Below, piece by piece: positions 34,699 through 43,667 of a stretch of 64,000 nt of DNA. Within the stretch, counting starts at the first letter, position 1. Every line of letters starts with the position of its first letter. The DNA is from Dyadobacter sp. Its GTDB lineage: Bacteria; Bacteroidota; Bacteroidia; Cytophagales; Spirosomataceae. The notes beneath the pieces were generated by a model. That model did no database searches. It had not been told where the DNA came from and saw only the letters and a list, made by a program, of their open reading frames with translations. Made by a program: the position numbers and the translations under genes. Where the stretch lies: NCBI RefSeq assembly GCF_017744695.1, contig NZ_JAGIAS010000002.1:682001-746000 (forward strand), written 5' to 3'.

Positions 34699-37600
34699 GC
34701 GCTACGTTTCGCTTCGAAATGAGTTACCATTTCCGGCAGGCCAGTTTTCGCGTCGCCGCTTTATTATTCCTGATATTGGGCTTGCTGATGTCCTTCGGGA
34801 ACTTCGGAGGGGATGAAATACACCGGAATGCACCACACGTGATCAATTTCATCATTTGCCTGCTTTCGTTATTCACCGTCTTCGTGAGCACGCTTGCGGG
34901 CGCGGCAGTGGTCCTGCGCGACGCTCAGCACGGTATGGAGCCGCTAATCTTCACGACCAGTATCGGTCGCCGGCCCTATTTCGTTGTCCGGCTGCTCGGA
35001 TTGCTGACCGCCGTCTTTCTGATAATGTGCCTCGCGGCGTTCGGCGCCGCAATGGTCACTTTCATAGCCCCACCCGGGCGGCTGGGGCCTTTCCATATTT
35101 CCTATTACCTGGCGCCATTGCTGCTATTCGGTCTGCCGGGCGTGTTTTTTTGTTGCAGCATTATTTTTGCCGCCGCTCTGCTCACGCGCAATACCCGGTG
35201 GGTATACACAGCCGGTGTTTTGGTATTCATCATCTATTTTACGGCTTCCATTCTCGGCAATTCTCCCGTAATGGCGGGTTCGGTTCCGGCGCCGGGCGGC
35301 CCGGGCTGGTTTTCGGTACTGATAGATCCGTTCGGTTTTACGACGTTTTTTGGAGAAACCATGAACTGGCCTGCCTGGCGACGGAATCAGGAGTTGTTCC
35401 CGCTTACTCCGATGTTCGTCGCCAACCGCCTGCTTTGGGCCACGATTTCCCTGTCCTTGCTGGGAATAGCATATAATCGTTTCAAATTCAGGATACTATC
35501 CGAAAAACATCACGCTCCTGGCCGAGCGCGGATCGTCCAAACAACATCCCCCATTGCCTATCGGGTTATCAATACCCGTACCAGCCAGCCCAATTACCAC
35601 CGGCAGGTCTTTTGGAGGGTTTTTGGCCTCGAAACAAAAACACTTTTCGGCCCGGTGATAACCACGCTGATTTTTGCCCTATGGGTATTTTTCAATGCCA
35701 TCGAGCTGTTCGAAAACCTTTCCAACGGACCATATGGCGTGCGGAGCTATGCCACCAGCGGTTTGCTGACTGAGCAGCTCGTAGCCGTACGCCCGGCGCT
35801 GCTGCTGATCCTGTTTTATGCTTCTGAATTGATCCATCGGGAAAAAACAACTGGCATCCAGCAGCTGATTTTCTCCACGCCGGTTTCCGTGACGGTATTC
35901 GCCATGGCAAAATCCCTCGCGCTGGTGGTCTGGATTTTCGCCCTGATCACCGTTCACATTGCGATAGGTATAGCCGTACAATGGTTTTCAGGATTCAAAA
36001 ACTTCGAATGGGGCACCTATTGCTCGCTCTATTATTACGCCGGCCTTCCGTTGGTACTTTACACGATGCTGGTCATATTCATTCAGACGGTGGTCAACCA
36101 TAAATACCTGGGAATGCTTATCAGCGGCCTGGTCATTGGCATTTTCATATTCGGCAGGCAACTCGGTCTCGAAAGCTACCTTGCCCGTTTCGCCACGGCC
36201 CCTCGCCTGCGCTATTCCGACTTCGACGGATTCGGGCACAGTGGCCTGTCATTTAACTGGTACATGCTCTACTGGGCGTTGATCGCACTCGCGCTCGCGA
36301 CCATCGGTACGCGCATATGGCCGGGGCATATGCAGGCGAGCTGGCGCGCACGCATAAGCATGATAATCGCCGGACGGACTTCGGCATTTGCATTACTTTG
36401 TATCCTATTCGCAATCGGGACAGGGTTTTTCATTCAATTCAAAACCGGCCATTCGGCCCTTAACCGGACTGGCGCCACCGATGCGAAATGGCGGGTATTG
36501 TATGAGCGTAAATACAAGCCGCTTGAAAACCTGCCTCAGCCAGTGATTACGGATCTGAACCTTCAAACCGACCTTTTTCCGGCCAGTCACTACTACACGC
36601 TAACAGGTTCGATGCGGATTAAAAACAAGTCGGAACACCCTATTACGAAACTCCGCATCGGAATCGATCCGGACATCGAACTGGTTGAGCTGGTACCAGA
36701 GCACAGTTCGCTGGTGTCGTCGGATGAAACCTTCGGGCAGTATGGGTACCGTACCGACCGACCGCTCGCGGCCGGCCAGGAAATGACGATCCGTTTCGCA
36801 ATCCGCTCCGACCGGTCGGCTTTTAAAACCTTTAACAGCGAGCATTCTGTTGTTGCAAATGGCTCTTACATTGAGCTGGAAAAATATCTGCCACATTTCG
36901 GATACCGGGCGGCTTATGAAATTGAAGGTGCAGAAGAGCGGCGACAAAATGGCCTTCCTGTACGCAGAGAGGCCTACTCAGATGATCGGGCGTACCATTT
37001 TATTCATTTTCAAAACAGGATCTCCACCGAAGCCGGGCAGCAAGCCGTTACGGTAGGCACGCTAACGAAAAGCTGGAACCGGGCCGGCCGGAGTTATTTT
37101 CAATACCAATCCCAAGAGCCCATTCCCTACATGTTCGCATTGAGTTCGGCCCGCTACGCTGTTAAAACGGAAAGATACAAAGGCACGACTTTCAGGGTAT
37201 ACCACCATCCGGAGCACCCGCAAAATGTCGCAGCCATGATGTTGGCCATGAAAGACGCTGTGGATTACGGCAATGCGCATTTTGCCTCGTACACCCGCCA
37301 CGAGCTTAACCTGGCAGAAATCCCGCATTATCCCGGCTCGGCGACAGCCTATCCCGGCCTCATTTTCAGCCAGGAGCGGAACAACTTCAGGAGCAATCTC
37401 AGCGACAGCGCCGGTTTCAACTTCACCTACGCTACCACCGCGCACGAAACGGCACATCAATGGTGGGCAGGACGCGTAGCCGCCCCGTCGGGACCCGGCT
37501 ATGCTTTGCTCACCGAATCATTGGCTAAATACACCGAGGCCGTCGTGACAGAAAAGCGGTTTGGCAAAATGTACCTGCGGCCATACCTTTTGAAAGATTC

Positions 37601-38219
37601 CCAGCTCTATTTCGCCTACCGCAGTGCGGCCGGCGAGCAGGAAATGCCATTATGGAAAACAACGGGCCAACCTTTCGTGCATTACCAGAAAGGCGGGTTG
37701 GCGCTGTTCCACCTCAAAGAAACGCTGGGAGAAGCACATTTGAATCGCGCATTGCGGGAAGTGGTTACACGCCACGGTTATCCTCTGAAAAAGCCGGCTC
37801 CCGCCGACCTGATCCAGGCATTGAAACGCGGAGCAAATGCAACACAGGTTCGACTGATCGACGAGCTTTTCAAGAAAGTAATCGTGTTCGACAATGATAT
37901 TAAAATACTATCAAACAAGCCATTACCTAACAACCAACAGCTGCTTACTTTGGAGATTAATATCCGTAAAACGGATGAGCCCTCGGGAAAACCCACCACA
38001 ATGCAACCTGACGACGATATCGAAATTGCGGTGTTCGGCGGAGTAATAGCGACAGATAGCGTGTCATTAAAACCCGTTTACCTGCAACGGCATCATTTTT
38101 CGAAAAGCCGGTCGGTGATCCGCATTATGATACCACGCGGCCCGGCGACGGTTATTCTCGATCCGCTTTCATACGTGCTCGACGTAAGTGATCATAACAA
38201 TGTGGCGGTATTAAACTAG
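34692..38219 (+). CDS. ABC-2 permease fused to M1-type metallopeptidase
   Basis: An 1175-residue fusion, start at 34692 (MLSATF) or 34719 (MSYHFRQ). Residues about 1-600 hold two sets of six membrane segments of the ABC-2 permease type (for example IINFIICLLSLFTVFVST and later TLIFALWVFFNAIELF). Residues about 630-1130 are an extracytoplasmic gluzincin domain with HETAHQWW (zinc site) and the third ligand Glu in LLTESLAKY, 20 residues on. The canonical GAMEN motif is replaced by a TAYPGLIFSQE segment. This architecture is known in Bacteroidota but its substrate is not. It may export a peptide and process it at the same time. Confidence 0.92.
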   Translation: MLSATFRFEMSYHFRQASFRVAALLFLILGLLMSFGNFGGDEIHRNAPHVINFIICLLSLFTVFVSTLAGAAVVLRDAQHGMEPLIFTTSIGRRPYFVVRLLGLLTAVFLIMCLAAFGAAMVTFIAPPGRLGPFHISYYLAPLLLFGLPGVFFCCSIIFAAALLTRNTRWVYTAGVLVFIIYFTASILGNSPVMAGSVPAPGGPGWFSVLIDPFGFTTFFGETMNWPAWRRNQELFPLTPMFVANRLLWATISLSLLGIAYNRFKFRILSEKHHAPGRARIVQTTSPIAYRVINTRTSQPNYHRQVFWRVFGLETKTLFGPVITTLIFALWVFFNAIELFENLSNGPYGVRSYATSGLLTEQLVAVRPALLLILFYASELIHREKTTGIQQLIFSTPVSVTVFAMAKSLALVVWIFALITVHIAIGIAVQWFSGFKNFEWGTYCSLYYYAGLPLVLYTMLVIFIQTVVNHKYLGMLISGLVIGIFIFGRQLGLESYLARFATAPRLRYSDFDGFGHSGLSFNWYMLYWALIALALATIGTRIWPGHMQASWRARISMIIAGRTSAFALLCILFAIGTGFFIQFKTGHSALNRTGATDAKWRVLYERKYKPLENLPQPVITDLNLQTDLFPASHYYTLTGSMRIKNKSEHPITKLRIGIDPDIELVELVPEHSSLVSSDETFGQYGYRTDRPLAAGQEMTIRFAIRSDRSAFKTFNSEHSVVANGSYIELEKYLPHFGYRAAYEIEGAEERRQNGLPVRREAYSDDRAYHFIHFQNRISTEAGQQAVTVGTLTKSWNRAGRSYFQYQSQEPIPYMFALSSARYAVKTERYKGTTFRVYHHPEHPQNVAAMMLAMKDAVDYGNAHFASYTRHELNLAEIPHYPGSATAYPGLIFSQERNNFRSNLSDSAGFNFTYATTAHETAHQWWAGRVAAPSGPGYALLTESLAKYTEAVVTEKRFGKMYLRPYLLKDSQLYFAYRSAAGEQEMPLWKTTGQPFVHYQKGGLALFHLKETLGEAHLNRALREVVTRHGYPLKKPAPADLIQALKRGANATQVRLIDELFKKVIVFDNDIKILSNKPLPNNQQLLTLEINIRKTDEPSGKPTTMQPDDDIEIAVFGGVIATDSVSLKPVYLQRHHFSKSRSVIRIMIPRGPATVILDPLSYVLDVSDHNNVAVLN

Positions 38220-38280
38220 GCCCGGGCGGAACTTTGGGTAGTCGATTCGTCTTTCCATTTTAGCTACACCGGCCACCCGT

Positions 38281-39126
38281 ATGGAACTCCTGTTTGAAAA
38301 AGACATTCAAGACTCATTTCACATCAGCCAATTCAGTCGTGCTGGCAGGATAGACCAGCTACCTGAGCGGCTCTCCTATCACCGGATCCTTTTTCTGCAA
38401 GAGGGGTCCGGTGTGATCGAAATCGATCATGTGCGGTTTGAACTGACCGGAAAAACGCTTTTCCTTGTCTCAAAAGGGCAACTCTGCCACTTTCCTGACA
38501 TGAGCCTTCTGACGGGTTATGAGCTGAGCTTTGGCGATTGTTTCTGGGAAAAAGCGCCCGACAGTGCCAGCAACTGCAAGGCCGTGCTGTTCAACAATGC
38601 AGCCGACAATCAGCAGCTACCTGTGAACCAGGCCGCATTGACGGAGCTGAATCTCCTGTTTCATGCGCTATACATTGAATTTGAGAAGAAAGATTATGTC
38701 AACAAACTCGATGCGCTGGCCGCTTATCTGAAAATCATCATGATCAAAATCGCGAACATCAACGCCGAAGCGGGTGCCGGCTTTGATCATCACGAGAAAC
38801 AGGTTTACCGGAGGTTTATCGAGCTAGTTAGTCGCAGGTTCCGAGAAATGCGCGAGGTAGCGGAGTACGCCCGGGAGCTGAACATCCCGGCGAGACGGCT
38901 CTCCGATATATGCAGGCGCTGCGCAGGCAAGGGCGCCAAGGAACTCATTAACGGACAGATCGTCGCGGAAGCCAAACGCTCATTACAATTTTCTTCACAG
39001 CCGGTGAAGGAAATCGCGTATCAGCTGCATTTCAGCACCCCTGAACAGTTCAGTCATTTTTTCAAGAAGAATGCTATGATGTCCCCGCAGGATTACCGCA
39101 CGCGCTTCGTCAATTTTGGCAGGTGA
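38281..39126 (+). CDS. AraC family transcriptional regulator
   Basis: A 281-residue regulator with an N-terminal ligand-sensing part (cupin-like, about 20-110; YHRILFLQEGSGVIEIDHV) and a C-terminal HTH_18 domain (about 180-278), ending with VKEIAYQLHFSTPEQFSHFFKK and SPQDYRTRF. It is followed 71 bp later by the HD-domain gene on the same strand, and probably controls it. Inducer unknown. Confidence 0.9.
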   Translation: MELLFEKDIQDSFHISQFSRAGRIDQLPERLSYHRILFLQEGSGVIEIDHVRFELTGKTLFLVSKGQLCHFPDMSLLTGYELSFGDCFWEKAPDSASNCKAVLFNNAADNQQLPVNQAALTELNLLFHALYIEFEKKDYVNKLDALAAYLKIIMIKIANINAEAGAGFDHHEKQVYRRFIELVSRRFREMREVAEYARELNIPARRLSDICRRCAGKGAKELINGQIVAEAKRSLQFSSQPVKEIAYQLHFSTPEQFSHFFKKNAMMSPQDYRTRFVNFGR

Positions 39127-39197
39127 TCCGCAGATTCTGACATTTCCCGGCTCGCGGCACAGACCTAGTTTTGTAAAAACAAAAAAAACACAAAATC

Positions 39198-39848
39198 ATG
39201 TCTGTCAACGCATTGCATACCATCGCGGGCATCCGTATTCCCGATAGCAAACTGGCCAACGACGCTACCGACTTGCTTCTTGAGCATGGTACCGAGTTTA
39301 TCTACAACCATTCATTGCGCGTTTTTCTCTTCGCCTCGCTCAACGGAAACCGTGAAAAACGGGTTTACGACCCGGAACTGCTTTACATCAGCGCCGTATT
39401 CCACGATCTGGGACTGGTACCCCATTACAGCAGCCCCGACAAGCGCTTCGAGGTCGACGGCGCCAACGCCGCCCGCGATTTTCTGAAAAGCAACGGCCTG
39501 CCGAAAGAATCGATGCAGCTGGTGTGGGATGCTATTGCGTTGCACACCACTATCGGCATTGCGGAATACAAGGAGCCGGAAGTAGCGCTGTTGTACGCCG
39601 GTGTGGGCCTCGATGTAATGGGCGAAGGATACGAGCATCTCAGCACAGCCGAGCGCGAAGCGATCATTACCGCATTTCCCCGTAATAATTTCAAAAACAG
39701 GATCATACCGACCTTTTTCTCAGGTTTCGCACACAAAACCGGGACGACGTTCGGCAACATCAAAGCTGATGTATGCGCCTATATGATCCCGAATTTTGAG
39801 CGCGAGAACTTCTGCGACTGCATTTTGCATTCCCCATGGAGTGAATAG
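39198..39848 (+). CDS. HD-domain protein, cyanamide hydratase-like
   Basis: A 216-residue HD-superfamily hydrolase. Metal-binding positions: FIYNHSLRVFLFA (first His), YISAVFHDLGLVPHY (HD pair), then WDAIALHTTIG and the late aspartate in VGLDVMGEG. The HSxRV..FHDLG pattern resembles cyanamide hydratase-like and related small-molecule HD hydrolases rather than nucleotide-signalling enzymes. The operon partner is an AraC regulator and the convergent neighbour is a nitronate monooxygenase, which hints at detoxification of nitrogenous compounds. The substrate is inferred only. Confidence 0.8.
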   Translation: MSVNALHTIAGIRIPDSKLANDATDLLLEHGTEFIYNHSLRVFLFASLNGNREKRVYDPELLYISAVFHDLGLVPHYSSPDKRFEVDGANAARDFLKSNGLPKESMQLVWDAIALHTTIGIAEYKEPEVALLYAGVGLDVMGEGYEHLSTAEREAIITAFPRNNFKNRIIPTFFSGFAHKTGTTFGNIKADVCAYMIPNFERENFCDCILHSPWSE

Positions 39849-39856
39849 GCACCCGG

Positions 39857-40930
39857 TTATTTCAGATACCCGGGCACTTCTTCGACGATTGCTTCAAACA
39901 GCTTCTTCGCGCTGGTATGCTTCAATACCGGCGCGATTTGTCCGCCCCAGAACATGATCAGATCGTACTGTTGCTTTTCCGTCGCAGCTTTACGCAGCGG
40001 CACGATGAACTGATTTTGCAATGGGAACGGCAATAGTTCGTCGTGATGCCCGGCCAATGTTTCGGTAAAACGGCTGCGGATGCCACGGCCCAGACGGCCC
40101 GTCGAGACTTTCGTTAACGTCGTGTAGCGTGCCGCATCCGAATGCAGCAGATTACGATGATACTCCGTGGCGCCGGACTCCTCTGTCGCCAGAAACGCCG
40201 TCCCGATCTGCACGCCTTCGGCACCGAGGGTGAATGCGGCCGCGACACCCCGGGCATCGGCGATGCCGCCGGCGGCTGCTACGGGTGTTTTTACCTTTTC
40301 GCGGATCTGTTGCACGAGTACGAACGTGCCCGTGAGCGACGCTTCGGGCGATTCCAGGAACGAAGGCCGGTGACCGCCCGCTTCGAAACCGGATGCGATA
40401 ATCACATCCACGCCTGCATTATCCAATGCGATGGCCTCATCGAGCGTAGTGGCATTGCCAATGAGTTTGATGCCTTTTTGACGAAAATCTTCCAGGATGG
40501 TTTGCGAAGGCAGGCCGAAAATAAAGCTGAAAACCGGTGGCTTCGTGGCTAGCAATGCGTCGACCTGATTCTCGAAACGGGATGGGTAAGCCTTGGGTTT
40601 TGCAGGCAAGGGAGCTCCCACTTCGTCGAAAAACGGCTTTACGAGCGCAGCGGCTTTTTCAAATTGCGCTTCCGAAACTTCCCCGGCGGAGAAATCGCTG
40701 TCGGAAACCCAGAGGTTAATGTTGTAGGGCTTGTCAGTTGCTTGTTTCAGCTCTTTGTCCAGTGCGATGATTTCGTCGGGCGTGAGCATATAAGCACCAT
40801 ACCCACCCATTCCGCCGAGGTTGGAGACCGTCGAAACAAGTTTCACAGACGATAAATTACCTCCGAACGGGCCTTGTAATATCGGGTATTCGATTCCCAG
40901 CACGCGGGAAACATGGGTTCGATTCCACAT
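39857..40930 (-). CDS. Nitronate monooxygenase family flavoprotein
   Basis: A 357-residue FMN-dependent TIM barrel. Motifs: ILQGPFGG (FMN region), SNLGGMGGYGAYMLTPDEI, IIASGFEAGGHRPSF and AAGGIADARGVAAAFTLGAEGVQIGTAFL, the FMN phosphate site. Nitronate monooxygenases oxidise alkyl nitronates; the same fold includes enoyl-ACP reductase FabK, but length and the EAGGH motif fit the nitronate branch. It converges on the HD gene with only 8 bp between stops. Confidence 0.9.
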   Translation of the reverse strand: MWNRTHVSRVLGIEYPILQGPFGGNLSSVKLVSTVSNLGGMGGYGAYMLTPDEIIALDKELKQATDKPYNINLWVSDSDFSAGEVSEAQFEKAAALVKPFFDEVGAPLPAKPKAYPSRFENQVDALLATKPPVFSFIFGLPSQTILEDFRQKGIKLIGNATTLDEAIALDNAGVDVIIASGFEAGGHRPSFLESPEASLTGTFVLVQQIREKVKTPVAAAGGIADARGVAAAFTLGAEGVQIGTAFLATEESGATEYHRNLLHSDAARYTTLTKVSTGRLGRGIRSRFTETLAGHHDELLPFPLQNQFIVPLRKAATEKQQYDLIMFWGGQIAPVLKHTSAKKLFEAIVEEVPGYLK

Positions 40931-41088
40931 AATCCAGGTAAGCGGGCGGTAAGTGAAACCCGCTGCGCAAATTAAGCAGAGAAACCGATCGGTCTCACGT
41001 GACTTACATCATAATTTCGCGTCGACATGGCGCGCTCGCAGATAAGGAACTCCCCTTTTTGAGCCAATTCGTGCTTGCAACAACATAA

Positions 41089-41125
41089 AAATCGCCGAGC
41101 TGACTGATGCGCAGCCCGACGATTT
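41089..41125 (-). terminator. Intrinsic terminator after the large unknown gene
   Basis: On the minus strand a 14-bp stem with two G-T pairs (AAATCGTCGGGCTG / CAGCTCGGCGATTT), 9-nt loop, and a run of five T. It ends the SusCD2 operon. The rest of 40931-41147 shows no gene. Confidence 0.75.
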
Positions 41126-41147
41126 GGATAATATTATCTTGCAGGGT

Positions 41148-43637
41148 TCACTGATAATCGAGCCAGGCCGTCGCCTTACATGCCTTATCCGTCTTGAACC
41201 TGATCCAGCGGGCTGAAAAATTCTGCGGAAACGCAAATGAAACGGTTTCTCCGGGCCTCACCGTGAACGTTTTGTAAGCCATCCAAGGCCCGTTACCTAC
41301 CGGGTCGGCTTCGAGGGTAAAAGTCACAGGCTCCTTCGCTTGATGCGAAAGTTTCAGGTTTTTCTGATCATAAAAGCCAATCAGGTAAGGGTCCGAGCTG
41401 TCGCCTGCCTGCACTGGCGCATCCTTCCAGGGACCTCCGTGACCAGTGGGTTTGCCGAGTTTCCACAAGTCATCGATCGCACCGGCCCATACAGCCGCTT
41501 TTTTATCCGCCGAAACGATGATATGCTCGCTATTCTGCATTGATTTCGGGTCGATGCCCGTCATGACCAGCAAGCCGCGGTAGGAAGCATAGTCATGGAT
41601 GCGGAGGTTATGTGAGGAGACCGGACGGATTTTGGCATAGCCATCGGCATTCTCGGCAGGCAGTTCGTAAAATGTGCCATGGCAGTTGAAAAGATCGCGT
41701 TCCGTCGCCACCTCACGGCAAATGCGCAGCGAGGCGTGGTTGGTGAGGCCCGTAAAGGCCTCGTTACCCAGCGGCAACCGCCAACGGCGGCCTTTGTCAT
41801 CAACGACGAGCACCGACGATGCGTCGATAGTCACGACCTGTTTAGGAATAGCAAATTTTGTTTTGATAAATGCATGCATTCGGGCATCCTCCTGACGGTT
41901 GAGTTGCATATTGCGGTCGAGCTCATAATAACCGACCTCTCCCGGCTTCCCACCGCCGAAATCCGTGGCCGCCATCCCTAATACCCGCCGGTTTTCTCCC
42001 AGACCATATAGTAATCCTCCATGGCTGGTAACCGAACGGGCATCGCTCAGGCCTTTGAAAATCGCGACCGGCGTAACTGTGCGGCGGTCGTCGGCAGTAT
42101 AGGTAAAATGAACGGTTGCGCGGGTAGCATTATCGGGCCGCACACGCACCCACTCACCCGAATCCGCGTCGCTGAAATCCGCATTCAAGGCCATTCCGGG
42201 CCCCACTTTCACCGTTCTTAATACCGACCATTCTCCGTTCCCCTTTTTATCCACTTCAAATACAAAGCCCGTTTCGCGGTCGCCATCATTGCGTACCCAC
42301 ACCGCGCGATGCGCCCATCCGGCAAACAGGAACGGCTCCGAGTTTTGTCCCGCCTTCACCGCTTCATTTAGCCACACTGAGCCTTCGGCCGAGTTCGGGC
42401 CAAGTTGGTCGGGCAGGTTAAGGGGTGTAAACCAAAGATTGGAATTGGATTGTCCGGGGCCTTCTATCCCACCCTTGGCCTTGCGTTTGTTCAAAAATTC
42501 GCGCTGGGCGGAGTCGTCGCAACCGAACACCAGGCGCTCGTTCCAGCGGGTAAAATCACCTATTACTTTCAGATAAGCCGTTCGCGGCCGGATGCCTGCG
42601 CTATTCTGCGAATTGAATTGTTCGGGAAACTTCCAGAACATCCCATGCATGGTCATCAGGTAGTCGGGCTGCTCCGTAGTACCCACATCGCGGATGCGCG
42701 GCCATTCGGTATTCCAGCCGTGGGCACCGTCGTAGGCATGGCTGGCCTTGGGAAGCCGGTAGAAGCTCCATTTACCATGATCGCGCACGCCCACCAGCAC
42801 CGATTTGTGGTCCCAGCCCGTAGCCCAGATCGGGTCGGTAGTCGGGTTCCGGTTGCCGTAAATCCCCCCGGGACCGGTCACTTCCACAAACTGGTTGCGA
42901 CGCACCACCTTCCAGTTTTTCCCGTCCCATTCCGACAACGAGCCCGACTCAATATCGAACTGTATTTCGGCCTTCCGTCCCGGCTCACCGTTATTGGAAT
43001 ACACCGCTACACCCTGACCCGAGTAAAAGCCTTTACCGTGCGTCCCCGGGAGCAAGCCCTTGGTTTGATAGGTTGCCTTGTCGGTTTCCTTCTCACGATC
43101 GATATTGCCGTCCTCGTAAAGCATTTTGGGCGTAAGCGTTTTCACATCCACCTCGTAAAAACCCTCTTCCATGGTTCCGTAAAGAATCTTCCCGGCCGGG
43201 TCGGTCAGGTGGCGGGCATTGCCGGTGTGGCGGCCAGGCATGGCTTTGGCAGGAATCGTGCGTACTTCGCCTTTACCATTGATTGCATAAGGGCCGATAA
43301 AAAGTTGATTGCTTTCCCGGTGGATCATCCGGTTGGCAGGCGTACCGCCAATGCTTTCCGGCCGCACCGTCTGTGTCAGGTCGGCGCCGATCTCGTACAG
43401 CTTGTCGGACGAGCCGAAAGGCAAATGCGGGCCATAGGTAATCGCCCAGAGCTTCCCCGCCCAGGGGACCACCGCCCCTGTGCCGCATTCCCCTTCATTG
43501 TTGTACATAGCCAAATGCGGGTAGATGCCGCTGTACGAGGGTTGTTTCGGGATCTGCGCCATCGCCGGTTGAACGATACCCATCACAGAACCGGCCACAA
43601 ACGCCCACACTCGATTTCTTTTCATCGAAAGACTCAT
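41148..43637 (-). CDS. Large exported protein of unknown function, beta-propeller-like
   Basis: About 829 residues from the ATG at 43637; ATG 43625 (MKRNRVWAF) is also plausible, and a TTG at 43652 is less likely. A signal peptide ends near QPAMAQ. The mature protein contains repeated short beta segments with GKLWAITYGPH, GKILYGTMEEGFYEVD and similar units, suggesting a propeller, and a C-terminal beta-sandwich-like part. No catalytic motif or family was recognised. It lies 30 bp after the SusD stop in the same direction, so it is probably the third protein of that surface system, perhaps ligand-binding or lyase-like. Confidence 0.7.
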   Translation of the reverse strand: MSLSMKRNRVWAFVAGSVMGIVQPAMAQIPKQPSYSGIYPHLAMYNNEGECGTGAVVPWAGKLWAITYGPHLPFGSSDKLYEIGADLTQTVRPESIGGTPANRMIHRESNQLFIGPYAINGKGEVRTIPAKAMPGRHTGNARHLTDPAGKILYGTMEEGFYEVDVKTLTPKMLYEDGNIDREKETDKATYQTKGLLPGTHGKGFYSGQGVAVYSNNGEPGRKAEIQFDIESGSLSEWDGKNWKVVRRNQFVEVTGPGGIYGNRNPTTDPIWATGWDHKSVLVGVRDHGKWSFYRLPKASHAYDGAHGWNTEWPRIRDVGTTEQPDYLMTMHGMFWKFPEQFNSQNSAGIRPRTAYLKVIGDFTRWNERLVFGCDDSAQREFLNKRKAKGGIEGPGQSNSNLWFTPLNLPDQLGPNSAEGSVWLNEAVKAGQNSEPFLFAGWAHRAVWVRNDGDRETGFVFEVDKKGNGEWSVLRTVKVGPGMALNADFSDADSGEWVRVRPDNATRATVHFTYTADDRRTVTPVAIFKGLSDARSVTSHGGLLYGLGENRRVLGMAATDFGGGKPGEVGYYELDRNMQLNRQEDARMHAFIKTKFAIPKQVVTIDASSVLVVDDKGRRWRLPLGNEAFTGLTNHASLRICREVATERDLFNCHGTFYELPAENADGYAKIRPVSSHNLRIHDYASYRGLLVMTGIDPKSMQNSEHIIVSADKKAAVWAGAIDDLWKLGKPTGHGGPWKDAPVQAGDSSDPYLIGFYDQKNLKLSHQAKEPVTFTLEADPVGNGPWMAYKTFTVRPGETVSFAFPQNFSARWIRFKTDKACKATAWLDYQ

Positions 43638-43667
43638 TGTTTTGAAAATCAATTGGAAAATTTAAGA

